NCBI GenBank assembly: GCA_934699135.1
Contig: CAKUVM010000066.1
Span: 1 to 7,360 of the forward strand
From: an uncultured Bacteroidales bacterium
GTDB lineage: Bacteria; Bacteroidota; Bacteroidia; Bacteroidales; Marinilabiliaceae
DNA: 7,360 bases
Reading direction: 5' to 3'
Under the pieces are notes generated by a model. It saw only the letters and a program-made list of their open reading frames with translations, made no database searches and was not told the DNA's origin. This document shows, one piece after another, positions 1-6,522 of this stretch; the first letter of the stretch is position 1; each line of letters begins with the position of its first letter. The position numbers were made by a program, and so were the translations under genes.

Positions 1-1099
1 CTTTGAGGGCGTCGGTCACGGCGGGGTCGGCAGGGTCGAACGGGCGCAGCCAGTTTACTTCAGTGGAGAAAAACGGGCTAGTCTTGAGGTGGTGGTGAGT
101 GGAGTAGTTGACATCCGCCCCATCGGCCTGCCATTGGGCAATCTGGCTGAACTTGTCCACGACGCTTTGCTTGTCTGGGCCGAATATCTGCGAGATGTCT
201 TCCGCCGTGATCTCATGGAACTCCGATTTGCCCTTTTGGTCTATTATCCTTTTGGCCAGTTTGCCAATCTCTTGCGCCATGTCGTTTACGATGAAGTCCT
301 CAATCTTTTTGACTAGGTGCGTTTTGGCGATCTGACATGTGGTGAGGCGCATTTGCCTTGCAAGGTCGTCGCGCTCAGTCGTGAGCGCGCTCAGCTCCTC
401 GGCCAGCTTGGAGTCTTCCTCCCAGCGGCTTGGGCTTGTGAGCACGGAGGCCACCAGCGTCACGCATATTCTGGCCAAAACGGTCTCGCCCACATCGCCT
501 CGCATGGCCGAGGCCATCAGCGCGGAGAGCGCGTGCCTGTTGTGGCGGTTTATGACGTTGTGCGCCATGGCGCCTATTACGAACGCCCTGCTGGGCTCGG
601 GGATGTTGGCGTCATCGACCACGTGCTCAAACACCAGCTCAACCTCAGCCTCTTCAAGCCTTTGGCGGTCTAGCGCGTCGGCCAGCGGCTCTATGGCTGT
701 CAGCCCGCCGGCTTGTAGCAAGGCGTTTTGTTTGTACTCGGCCACCAGCCTAGCCAAGTCCGCGCGGTTGACCTCTTGAAGCCCCAGGGACACTTTTCGC
801 CTCGACGCCGTTGGTTGCGCGACCCACAGCCTGGCCTCGATGACGTCTGCCAGGTCGTGGGCGCGTTGCCTTAGCTGTGCCAGCACGTTTGCGCGCTGCG
901 GGTCTTCGGCTCCGCTGGCCAAGAAGTTGAGCGTCAGGCGGTAGTCGTCATCAAGTTGCTTCACCTTGTCCGTCATGCCGGCCAGTTCGGCATCGCGTGG
1001 CAGGCACTGCATCATTTGCTGAATGGCCTCGGAAAGGCGGTTGGCGCATATCAGGTCGTGGAGGCGCGCCGCGTCTGGCGTGGGGGACTCTTTCATCAT
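1..1099 (-). CDS. Conserved helical protein, probably TPR-like, Bacteroidales type (partial, C-terminus beyond window)
   Basis: This frame is open from an ATG at 1099 to the left edge: 366 codons without a stop, so the C-terminus lies outside the window. Its start overlaps the rnhA stop as ATGA (1096-1099), which suggests translational coupling; a second ATG at 1096 is an alternative start. The visible part is soluble and almost all helical, rich in Ala, Leu, Glu and Arg, with no signal peptide or membrane segment. A charged, probably coiled stretch covers about residues 225-255. Near the visible end come a GADV motif (327-330) and FFSTEVNWLRPFDP (343-356). From memory, a similar FF-x-E-x-x-NW-x-x-PF block occurs in large uncharacterised Bacteroidales proteins annotated as tetratricopeptide repeat proteins; this was not checked by search. 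Function is unknown. Pairing with RNase H may only reflect operon order. The coding call is secure, the family call moderate. Confidence 0.82.
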   Translation of the reverse strand, partial: MMKESPTPDAARLHDLICANRLSEAIQQMMQCLPRDAELAGMTDKVKQLDDDYRLTLNFLASGAEDPQRANVLAQLRQRAHDLADVIEARLWVAQPTASRRKVSLGLQEVNRADLARLVAEYKQNALLQAGGLTAIEPLADALDRQRLEEAEVELVFEHVVDDANIPEPSRAFVIGAMAHNVINRHNRHALSALMASAMRGDVGETVLARICVTLVASVLTSPSRWEEDSKLAEELSALTTERDDLARQMRLTTCQIAKTHLVKKIEDFIVNDMAQEIGKLAKRIIDQKGKSEFHEITAEDISQIFGPDKQSVVDKFSQIAQWQADGADVNYSTHHHLKTSPFFSTEVNWLRPFDPADPAVTDALK

Positions 1100-1716
1100 T
1101 TTCTTCCGAAGTCGGCCGGTATTTCTCCCCAATCCTCTGTTGGCCATTTGACAATGGGGTTGGAGTAGGTGTTTTGTTTCAGCCAAGTCTCGGCTCTTGC
1201 CACCAGGTTTAGCAGGTCGTTGGTCCGCGGTGTCGGCAGCAGCTTGGTGCGGCACTTTTTGTTCCTCACCCACGATATGGCAATCATGGAGTCGGAATAT
1301 ATGGTCATATCGTCCGCCCCCGCGGCTTTCAGCCTGGCCAGCCCCTCCACAATGGCCAGGAACTCGCCAATGTTGTTGGTTCCGAGCTGAAACTTGTGGT
1401 GAAAGAACTCTTTCTTGTCCCATAGCGACACGCCCCGGTACTCCATAACTCCTGGGTTACCGGAGCAAGCGGCGTCCACCGCTATTGCCTTGTCTAGCGG
1501 CTTTGCGGTGTCTGGCCTCGGGGCTTTCACCAGCCTGGTCATATACGCCGGAAGCGGCTTAGGCTCTTGAGCATAAGCCGCCTCGGCCTCCTCGCGGGTG
1601 GCGAAGCCTTTATATCTGGCCCCGTTGAAGCCGTCTATCTGGGCTTTGGCTGTGGCCCAGTCGGCATATATGCCGGGGGTGTGGCCCTTCCAGACCACGT
1701 AGTGTTTCTTTGCCAT
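1096..1716 (-). CDS. rnhA: Ribonuclease HI with N-terminal hybrid-binding (viroplasmin-like) domain
   Basis: A 206-residue RNase HI, which cleaves the RNA strand of RNA-DNA hybrids (R-loops, Okazaki primers) in the cytoplasm. Residues 4-50 form the hybrid-binding domain related to caulimovirus viroplasmin, with YVVWKGHTPGIY and a Y-KGF-T-EEA ending. A Pro/Lys-rich linker (about 52-75) leads to the catalytic domain. The four acidic metal ligands can be placed as D81 (in VDAACSGNPG), E118 (in NNIGEF), D142 (in IYSDS) and D202 (in PADFGRK). The last follows the arrangement of the Bacillus halodurans enzyme, where the C-terminal AD-x-GRK block carries the fourth ligand. Length and domain order match that family, so the enzyme should be active. 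ATG at 1716 precedes the HBD directly. No strong Shine-Dalgarno is visible. It lies 63 nt after marC and overlaps the next gene by 4 nt, so it is probably co-transcribed with both. Confidence 0.95.
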   Translation of the reverse strand: MAKKHYVVWKGHTPGIYADWATAKAQIDGFNGARYKGFATREEAEAAYAQEPKPLPAYMTRLVKAPRPDTAKPLDKAIAVDAACSGNPGVMEYRGVSLWDKKEFFHHKFQLGTNNIGEFLAIVEGLARLKAAGADDMTIYSDSMIAISWVRNKKCRTKLLPTPRTNDLLNLVARAETWLKQNTYSNPIVKWPTEDWGEIPADFGRK

Positions 1717-1779
1717 GTTTGCGGTCTCGCCGGCGGGGTGGCGTGGCGGGCCGCAATGCGCCCTTTGCCCACGTCTCGG

Positions 1780-2367
1780 TTAGTTGGAGAATTTGTCTAA
1801 CAAAATGGCCAGGTTGCTCGTGAAGAGCTTGACGGACATGGCCAGCAGGATGACGCTGAAGAATTTCTTCAAGACGTAGATGCCGTTTTTGCCCATGACC
1901 TTGTATATGAGGTCAGAGCACTTCAATACGCAGAAGACGAACAATACGTTGAGCAGCAAGGCGATTATGACGTTGACTGTGTCATATTCCGCCCTGAGAG
2001 AGAGAATGGTCGTGAATGAGCCCGGTCCGGCCAGCAGCGGGAACGCAAGAGGGACTATCGACGCCTCTTTGGGGCCGTCTTGCTTGAATATGTCGGTGCC
2101 GAGCAGCATTTCCAGGCCGATGATGAACAGCACAATGGCGCCTGCCACGGCGAACGAGTTGTTGTCCACGCCAAATATTCCCAAGAGCGTCTGGCCCAGG
2201 AACAAGAATGCGAGCAACAGGAGGAGCGTCACGGCCGACGTCTGGATGGGGTTGACTTTGACCCCGCGCTCGCGCATGGCCAGCACAATGGGCAGCGAGC
2301 CCAAAATATCCATCACCGCGAAAAGCACAATGGCGGCGGACAAGATGTCACGAATGTTCAAGATCAT
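1780..2367 (-). CDS. MarC family (UPF0056) integral membrane protein
   Basis: A 195-residue polytopic inner-membrane protein of the MarC/UPF0056 family. Hydrophobic segments lie at about residues 7-30, 42-66, 71-90, 104-122, 131-150 and 166-188, giving the usual six helices. Family signatures are visible: D-x-x-GSLP near residues 20-26, AGAIVLFIIGLEML at 75-88, and PLAFPLLAGPGSFTTI at 106-121. Length is normal for the family. MarC was once linked to multiple antibiotic resistance in Escherichia coli, but that link was not upheld and the transported substrate is unknown, so no resistance role should be assumed. The ATG at 2367 gives the expected N-terminus starting a few residues before helix 1; an ATG 13 nt upstream is out of frame. 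A Bacteroidota-type -7 element lies about 100 nt upstream, so this is probably the first gene of a marC-rnhA-(TPR-like) unit. Confidence 0.93.
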   Translation of the reverse strand: MILNIRDILSAAIVLFAVMDILGSLPIVLAMRERGVKVNPIQTSAVTLLLLLAFLFLGQTLLGIFGVDNNSFAVAGAIVLFIIGLEMLLGTDIFKQDGPKEASIVPLAFPLLAGPGSFTTILSLRAEYDTVNVIIALLLNVLFVFCVLKCSDLIYKVMGKNGIYVLKKFFSVILLAMSVKLFTSNLAILLDKFSN

Positions 2368-2469
2368 CGTCGTTTTTCATTTTCTTCCCACTTGTTGAGG
2401 GGGTGGATGATTTCTTTCTGCATTCCCCTCTCGGTGGGCGGGTTAGTGTTGTTGTGTTATTTGCGACGA

Positions 2470-2477
2470 CAAAAGTA
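2470..2477 (-). promoter_or_regulatory. Bacteroidota -7 promoter element upstream of marC
   Basis: Read on the minus strand this is TACTTTTG, a full match to the Bacteroidota -7 consensus TAnnTTTG. It would place the transcript start near 2463 and leave a leader of about 95 nt before the marC ATG. No good TTTG is seen at the expected -33 distance; the place is occupied by an inverted repeat (2485-2503), which fits a regulated promoter. The 198-nt gap between the upstream transporter gene and marC also favours a promoter here. Confidence 0.5.
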
Positions 2478-2484
2478 GCCTATT

Positions 2485-2503
2485 GTGTGATATATTGTCA
2501 CAC
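2485..2503. promoter_or_regulatory. Operator-like inverted repeat GTGTGA-N7-TCACAC
   Basis: Six-base perfect arms, GTGTGA (2485-2490) and TCACAC (2498-2503), flank the AT-rich 7-base spacer TATATTG. The element sits directly upstream of the -7 box at 2470-2477 and covers the -33 region, so a bound protein would block or contact RNA polymerase. The arms resemble a CRP/FNR-type half-site (TGTGA), but the classical CRP spacer is 6, not 7. The binding protein is unknown. Confidence 0.35.
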
Positions 2504-2521
2504 CATGGCGGTAATTTGTTT

Positions 2522-2559
2522 AAAAAAAACGTGCGCATCTTATCCGCCACCGTGGCAGA
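2522..2559 (-). terminator. Weak candidate terminator after the DASS transporter gene
   Basis: Just past the transporter stop (2566-2568) the minus strand can form a 7-bp stem with one G-T pair and a CGG loop (2543-2559), followed 13 nt later by eight T (2529-2522). The gap between stem and T-run is too long for a textbook intrinsic terminator. It may still reduce read-through into marC, in keeping with a separate marC promoter. Confidence 0.28.
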
Positions 2560-2565
2560 GGTCCT

Positions 2566-3999
2566 TTAGAAGAGACCGCTCTTGACAGCGCCGATAAGGA
2601 CGGCGTAGCCCAAGGCGATGCCCACGACGCCGATGATGATGCCGGTCTTGGCCATCTCGGCCTGCTTGACGGCGCCAGTGGAGTAGGCCAAGGCGTTGGG
2701 GGGGGTGGAGATGGGCAGGGCCATGGCCAAAGAAGCGCATATGGCCACGCCGATGAGCATGGTCTCGGCCCCGCCATAGTCTGCCAAAACATCTTTCATG
2801 CCTGTGGCCACGGTGGCCAGGATGGGCACGAGCAGGGCCGTGGAGGCCGTGTGGCTCATGAAGGTGGACATAAGGTAGCACACGAGGCCGGAGCCGGCAA
2901 TGACCAGGACGGGAGGCCACGAACCAAACGGGATTGAGGCCACCAGGCTCTTGGCGAGCCCGCTCTCTTGCAGGCCTACGCCAAGGGCGAAGCCGCCGGC
3001 CACGAGCCAGAGCACGTCCCAGTTGATGCTCTTGAGTTCCTCTTTGCCCAATATGCCGGTGACGGCGAACACAGCGAGGGGAATCATGGCCACGGCGTTG
3101 CTGTTGATGCCGGTGTAGCGGTCAAGCACCCAGAGTATCACGGTGACGGCAAAAGTGACGTAGACAATGATGGCCTTGGCGTCTTTGCGGAACTCGCCCT
3201 CTATCTTAATGGTGACGTTGCGCCGTGAAAAAGGGAAGAGGCGCGTGAGCAGGAACCACGAGAAGGCCATGACCACAATCACGAACGGCACCATGGCCGC
3301 CATCCATTGCCCGAAGCCAATGTCCACGCCCAGCTCGGCGTGCTTCTGCATATAGCCCAGGGCAATGGCGTTTGGCGGGGTGCCTATGGGGGTGCCTATG
3401 CCGCCAACATTGGCCGCGATGGGGATGCCCAGCATGAGAGCCGTGCGACCCTTGCCCTCTGAGGGCAGCTGGTTGAGTATGGGGGCGACAATGGCCAGCA
3501 TCATGGCCGCAGTGGCCGTGTTGCTCATAAACATGGAGAAGATGGCCGTCACAATCATGAAGCCGAGCAGCACAACCTCACTGCGCGTGCCGAACGGTTT
3601 GAGCAGCACTCGCGCCAGGTTCTGGTCTAGCCCGCATTTGGTTGCGCCAATGGCCAGGGCGAAGCCGCCCATGAAGAGCATGATGATGGGGTCGGCGAAC
3701 GACGCCATGATGGACTTGTGGCTTATGAGGCGGCCGAAGCCCTCGGCGCCGGCGTCATTGAGCGGGGCGAACATGCTGTCTGACACCGTGAGTATCATCA
3801 GCACAATGACGAGCACGGAGGTCGTCCAGATGGGGATGGCCTCAAGAATCCACATAAGCGCCCCAAACACGAACAGGGCTATCACCCTGTGCTCTATTTC
3901 CGTCAGCCCTTCAATGCCGAACGCCGTGGCCGGCATCAGCCACACGATAAGGAAAGCCGCTATGGATATGAGCAGCTTTATCACCTTGCCTGTTTTCAT
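2566..3999 (-). CDS. DASS (SLC13) family anion/dicarboxylate transporter
   Basis: A 477-residue inner-membrane carrier of the divalent anion:sodium symporter family, which takes up C4-dicarboxylates, citrate or sulfate-like anions. The two inverted halves are visible. Half one has SNTATAAMM (159-167) followed by GTPIGTPPNAIALGY (202-216). Half two has SHTASTALLVP (382-392) followed by PISTPPNALAYSTGAVK (429-445). Many hydrophobic segments run from residue 8 to the C-terminus. The second signature triplet is S-H-T rather than the usual S-N-T, at a position that in characterised relatives helps bind sodium and substrate. The exact substrate cannot be read. The frame is open to an ATG at 4098, but that adds 33 polar residues without family character. 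The ATG at 3999 starts MKTGKVIKLL directly before helix 1 and has AAGGAAA upstream, so I chose it. It lies 118 nt downstream of kdtA, on the same strand. Confidence 0.93.
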   Translation of the reverse strand: MKTGKVIKLLISIAAFLIVWLMPATAFGIEGLTEIEHRVIALFVFGALMWILEAIPIWTTSVLVIVLMILTVSDSMFAPLNDAGAEGFGRLISHKSIMASFADPIIMLFMGGFALAIGATKCGLDQNLARVLLKPFGTRSEVVLLGFMIVTAIFSMFMSNTATAAMMLAIVAPILNQLPSEGKGRTALMLGIPIAANVGGIGTPIGTPPNAIALGYMQKHAELGVDIGFGQWMAAMVPFVIVVMAFSWFLLTRLFPFSRRNVTIKIEGEFRKDAKAIIVYVTFAVTVILWVLDRYTGINSNAVAMIPLAVFAVTGILGKEELKSINWDVLWLVAGGFALGVGLQESGLAKSLVASIPFGSWPPVLVIAGSGLVCYLMSTFMSHTASTALLVPILATVATGMKDVLADYGGAETMLIGVAICASLAMALPISTPPNALAYSTGAVKQAEMAKTGIIIGVVGIALGYAVLIGAVKSGLF

Positions 4000-4117
4000 C
4001 TTCTCGGTTATTTCCTTCGTTAATTTCGTGCCGCGGCCTAGGGGCGCACAGCGCCGCGAATTTAGCGATTCTTGCTCGGCGTTATGCTGCGTATGCACTT
4101 TTTTGTCGTTTTTTCGA

Positions 4118-5359
4118 CTAGCGGCGGGTGTCTGACATGATTTTAGCCGTGGCCCCGAGCATGCTCTGGCAGTAGCGCCCGGCCGCCTCGCCCGCCTCGC
4201 GGAGGCGTAAATGGCCGGCCATGAGGCCGTCCACCAATGTGTTGAAGCCCTTCTTGTCCGTTATGCAGAAACCGCCGCCACACTCAATCAGATCCACGGC
4301 CTCCTTGAACCTCTTGTGGTTGGGGCCAAAGATGACCGGCAGCCCATAGATGGCGGGCTCCAGGGTGTTGTGGATGCCCACGCCAAAGCCGCCGCCCACA
4401 TACGTCAGCGTGCCGTATCGGTATATGGCGGAGAGGATGCCGATGGTGTCCACCACAAAGACTTTAGCCGCCGTCAGGTCAGCGCCGTCCATTGCCGTGT
4501 AGCGGACATACGGCACGGTGAGCTTGGCGCACAGCGCGTCCACTCTCGGCTTGTCTATCTCATGGGGGGCTATGACAAGTTTTATGCCGCGGTCGGCCGC
4601 ATGGTTCACGTAGTCCACGATGATGTCCTCATCGGGTGGCCACGTGCTGCCGGCCACAATTACTTGCGCCGCGCCTTGGGCGAACTCTTTAATGGCCGGC
4701 ACGCCGGCCGCGCTGTCCGCTATCTGTCGCACGCGGTCAAAACGCGTGTCGCCCACCACGCTGAAGTTGCGCACCCCAATGCTGTCTAGCAGCTCGCCAG
4801 ACGTGGCATCTTGGACATAGATGTGAGTGAACATCCGCAGCATGTCACGAAACCAGTCTCCCCACTGCGAGAAGAAAGGCTGCTGCTTGCGGAATATCAT
4901 GGATATGCCGTAGAGGGGCAGGCCCTTGCTGCGGATGGCCTTGAGAAAGAAGTGCCAAAATTCATATTTGACGAAGTAGACGGACGTGGGATTGATGGCC
5001 TCTACGAACCGCTTGGCGTTTTGTGGGCCGTCGGCGGGAAGGTAGCACACAAGGTCCGCCTTATTGTAGTTCTTGCGGACTTCGTAGCCCGATGGCGAGT
5101 AGAAAGTCAGGACTATTTTTTGGCTGGGCGTCTTTTCCTTGATGGCCTCGATGAGTGGCCTGCCTTGCTCAAACTCTCCCAACGATGCCGCGTGAATCCA
5201 CACGCTGCCTCCTGCGTTGTCATATTCGCGCAGTTTGCGCCACGTCTCTTTACGCCCCTGGCAAAGCAGGCGCGCTTTGGGGTTGAAGGCCGATGCCATG
5301 CGGAGAGCGAGGCCGTAGACCCACATCCCCAGCAGGTAGACTCCAGAAACGATCTTCAT
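4118..5359 (-). CDS. waaA: 3-deoxy-D-manno-octulosonic acid (Kdo) transferase
   Basis: A 413-residue GT-B glycosyltransferase (also called KdtA) that transfers Kdo from CMP-Kdo to the lipid A precursor on the cytoplasmic face of the inner membrane. A hydrophobic N-terminal anchor covers about residues 4-22. Family motifs are HAASLGEFEQGRPLIE (56-71), where E62 corresponds to the catalytic glutamate, YFVKYEFWHFF (128-138), VVGDTRFDRV (201-210), VAGSTWPPDE (235-244), APHE (264-267) and YVGGGFGVGIHNTLEPAIYGLPVIFGP (320-346, CMP-Kdo side). Length is normal. The frame can be extended to a TTG at 5398, adding 13 residues, but the ATG at 5359 starts MKIVSGVYLLG at the membrane anchor and follows an A-rich stretch typical of this phylum, so it is preferred. 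One copy only; whether it adds one or two Kdo residues cannot be told from sequence. Confidence 0.96.
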   Translation of the reverse strand: MKIVSGVYLLGMWVYGLALRMASAFNPKARLLCQGRKETWRKLREYDNAGGSVWIHAASLGEFEQGRPLIEAIKEKTPSQKIVLTFYSPSGYEVRKNYNKADLVCYLPADGPQNAKRFVEAINPTSVYFVKYEFWHFFLKAIRSKGLPLYGISMIFRKQQPFFSQWGDWFRDMLRMFTHIYVQDATSGELLDSIGVRNFSVVGDTRFDRVRQIADSAAGVPAIKEFAQGAAQVIVAGSTWPPDEDIIVDYVNHAADRGIKLVIAPHEIDKPRVDALCAKLTVPYVRYTAMDGADLTAAKVFVVDTIGILSAIYRYGTLTYVGGGFGVGIHNTLEPAIYGLPVIFGPNHKRFKEAVDLIECGGGFCITDKKGFNTLVDGLMAGHLRLREAGEAAGRYCQSMLGATAKIMSDTRR

Positions 5360-5475
5360 TTTTTTACAAAATACGCTAAAATCTGCCAAACAACTCAAGA
5401 TGAGCTATTAAGAGTCTGCGCCTCGATAGAGGTAATGATTTGGCAACAGTCCTAACTTCCATGTTATACATAAGC

Positions 5476-5490
5476 TTGCTTGTCAAGCAA
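5476..5490. promoter_or_regulatory. Perfect 15-bp palindrome in the kdtA leader
   Basis: TTGCTTG (5476-5482) and CAAGCAA (5484-5490) are exact inverted repeats around one base. The site begins 13 bases downstream of the -7 element at 5504-5512, so it would lie near the start of the leader. It could be an operator or a small RNA hairpin (five pairs, five-base loop). A palindrome of this size can arise by chance in a window this long, so it is only suggestive. Confidence 0.3.
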
Positions 5491-5503
5491 CTCTTTTTCG
5501 ATG

Positions 5504-5512
5504 GCAAAGGTA
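5504..5512 (-). promoter_or_regulatory. Bacteroidota -7 promoter element upstream of kdtA
   Basis: On the minus strand this reads TACCTTTGC, a perfect TAnnTTTG with the favoured following C. Transcription would start near 5498 and give a leader of about 140 nt to the kdtA ATG at 5359. At the expected -33 distance (about 5531-5536) there is TTCT rather than TTTG. That position is also where the decayed insertion sequence appears to end, so the original -33 may have been replaced on insertion. Confidence 0.5.
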
Positions 5513-5532
5513 CAACAACTAAGCGGATTAAG

Positions 5533-6055
5533 AAGCTGTTTTGAATTTATTCAAGGAGTGTGTTTGAGAACCTTGTTCAGGGCGATGTAGCAGTTCGCAA
5601 GGTATATCATCGCCACGGTCGAGTCGGAGCGGAACTCGTAGTCGATCGTCAGCCTCCAGAAGTTCTCCATCCAGGCGAAAGTGCGCTCCACGACCCATCT
5701 CCGCCCCGCGGGCACGAAGTCCCTGCCCTGATGCCCAGGCTCGGCTCTGGCCACCTGCCGCCCCCCCTCCGGCCTCGCCGACCAGCAACGCGGACAGCTG
5801 CTCGAACACCCCCTCGTCCCTCCTCTTGCGGAAATAATGGTAGACTGTCTGCCATGGGCCAAATTTAGATACATTGCCCCAATAAAAGCTTGGCGATAGC
5901 TCTTCGGAGCATTGCATCGCCTTATCGAGATTTTGCTCAAAACCTTGTCCATAGCATATAGAAGGGCAAGTTTGTATGTCACTCCGTCTTTTGCCCTGAA
6001 ATCCCATTCAGCTGTCTGCATTTTTTCGTGCAAAACTTTAATAAAGGAAAAGCTT
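5533..6055 (-). mobile_element. Decayed IS5-family insertion sequence remnant
   Basis: A stretch of about 520 bp holding a degenerate IS5-family transposase. The transposase stop (5551-5553) lies inside a possible terminal repeat, AAGCTGTTTTG... at 5533-5556. Read inward from the other side, 6055 to about 6033 gives AAGCTTTTCC-TTTATTAAAG, sharing AAGCT and TTTATT-AAG with the first end if a 3-base gap is allowed. These ends are imperfect, and no clear target duplication is seen, so the boundaries are approximate. A full IS of this group is roughly twice this length, so an internal deletion is likely. Composition changes inside it: GC-rich from about 5640 to 5840, AT-richer beyond. Confidence 0.45.
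5551..6033 (-). pseudogene. IS5-family transposase, internally deleted and frameshifted
   Basis: Two parts of one transposase are found in different frames. The N-terminal part contains KFGPWQTVYHYFRKRRDEGV and FEQLSALLVGEAG (about 5770-5875), the block that precedes the catalytic domain in IS5/ISL2-type enzymes. The C-terminal part, in the frame ending at 5551, contains GRRWVVERTFAWMENFWRLTIDYEF and AMIYLANCYIALNKVL, the usual ending, with the E of VVERTFAW being the third DDE residue. The segment with the first two Asp residues is missing between them. An open frame of 160 codons runs through 5551-6033, but its middle (HGRQSTIISARGGTR...) is the other part read out of frame, so it does not encode an intact enzyme. 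The first 50 or so codons (6033 to about 5880) do not resemble a transposase N-terminus that I recognise. A G-run at about 5761-5767 (as C on the plus strand) marks the frame change. It cannot be active. Confidence 0.8.
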
Positions 6056-6522
6056 TAGTAAATCGACATCTCGAGAAGTAATAAAGCAAACGCCGGATTG
6101 ACAGGACTTTTTTCGGGGTCGCCGCAAAGTATGTTAAAAATTAACTGAATTGGTTCAAGGCTTATCAGACAGTACTGGAGTAAGGCCAAAATCAAGCCGA
6201 AGAGATGTTATGTTTGGCAATGAGCTATAATTGGGGTGTGTTTGCAACGCATTAATTAACTGGAATCGTAAAATTTCACACTTCAAGACTCCCCTCCCTC
6301 TGTTGGCCACATTTCTTAACCGCCTGCTTTCAATGCGAGCGTTTTTCCCGCCAACGCTCAACACTTTGCGCATCCACCCAAAACACTCGGCTCATAATAA
6401 TAACATTCGTAAAAAAAAAACTAACATACCACAACCTTTCGTCACTTCTTCCCGTAACCGCTCAAAAAGTGAGGGGCTAAGCTCCCACGCACCTCATTGT
6501 CTAATACACAAAAAGCGCACAT
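6056..6522. other. Intergenic region without a recognisable gene
   Basis: About 470 AT-rich bases lie between the IS remnant and the LRR gene. Short open frames exist on both strands (for example 6155-6373 on the minus strand), but their translations have no recognisable features and no good start context. What can be seen is an inverted repeat at 6337-6359, ten A at 6411-6420, and a possible stem at 6468-6498 close to the LRR start. A lone TATGTTTG at 6209-6216 matches a -7 box but has no -33 partner. No tRNA, rRNA or CRISPR structure is seen. Part of it may be decayed sequence linked to the IS. Confidence 0.6.
6337..6359. repeat. Inverted repeat with 7-bp perfect arms
   Basis: GAGCGTT (6337-6343) and AACGCTC (6353-6359) are exact inverted repeats around a 9-base loop. 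No T-run follows on either strand, so it is not a standard terminator. It lies about 165 nt before the LRR gene start and could be a leader hairpin or protein site; the role is unknown. Confidence 0.35.

Noticed and set aside
317..779. Overlapping plus-strand open frames
   Set aside because: Antisense to the continuous minus-strand frame from 1099 to the left edge, which has better protein character and the ATGA overlap with rnhA.
4043..4055. GC-rich hairpin GGCGC-ACA-GCGCC between kdtA and the DASS gene
   Set aside because: No T-run follows and no promoter is seen; a short stem of this kind is expected by chance in GC-rich sequence.
4105..4118. GTCG-T6-CGAC near the kdtA stop as a terminator
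   Set aside because: Only four pairs, and in the kdtA transcript it is followed by A, not T.
3365..4135. Long plus-strand open frame of 256 codons
   Set aside because: It is antisense to the DASS gene, Met/Ser/Ala-rich low-complexity, and has no family features; it reflects the codon bias of the real gene.
4811..5455. Plus-strand open frame of 214 codons
   Set aside because: Antisense to kdtA, which has clear motifs along its whole length.
6209..6216. TATGTTTG as a promoter for the LRR gene
   Set aside because: Matches the -7 pattern but has no TTTG at the -33 distance and would leave a leader of about 300 nt.
6155..6373. Minus-strand open frame of 72 codons
   Set aside because: No signal, domain or credible start context; basic, irregular composition in a region that looks non-coding.
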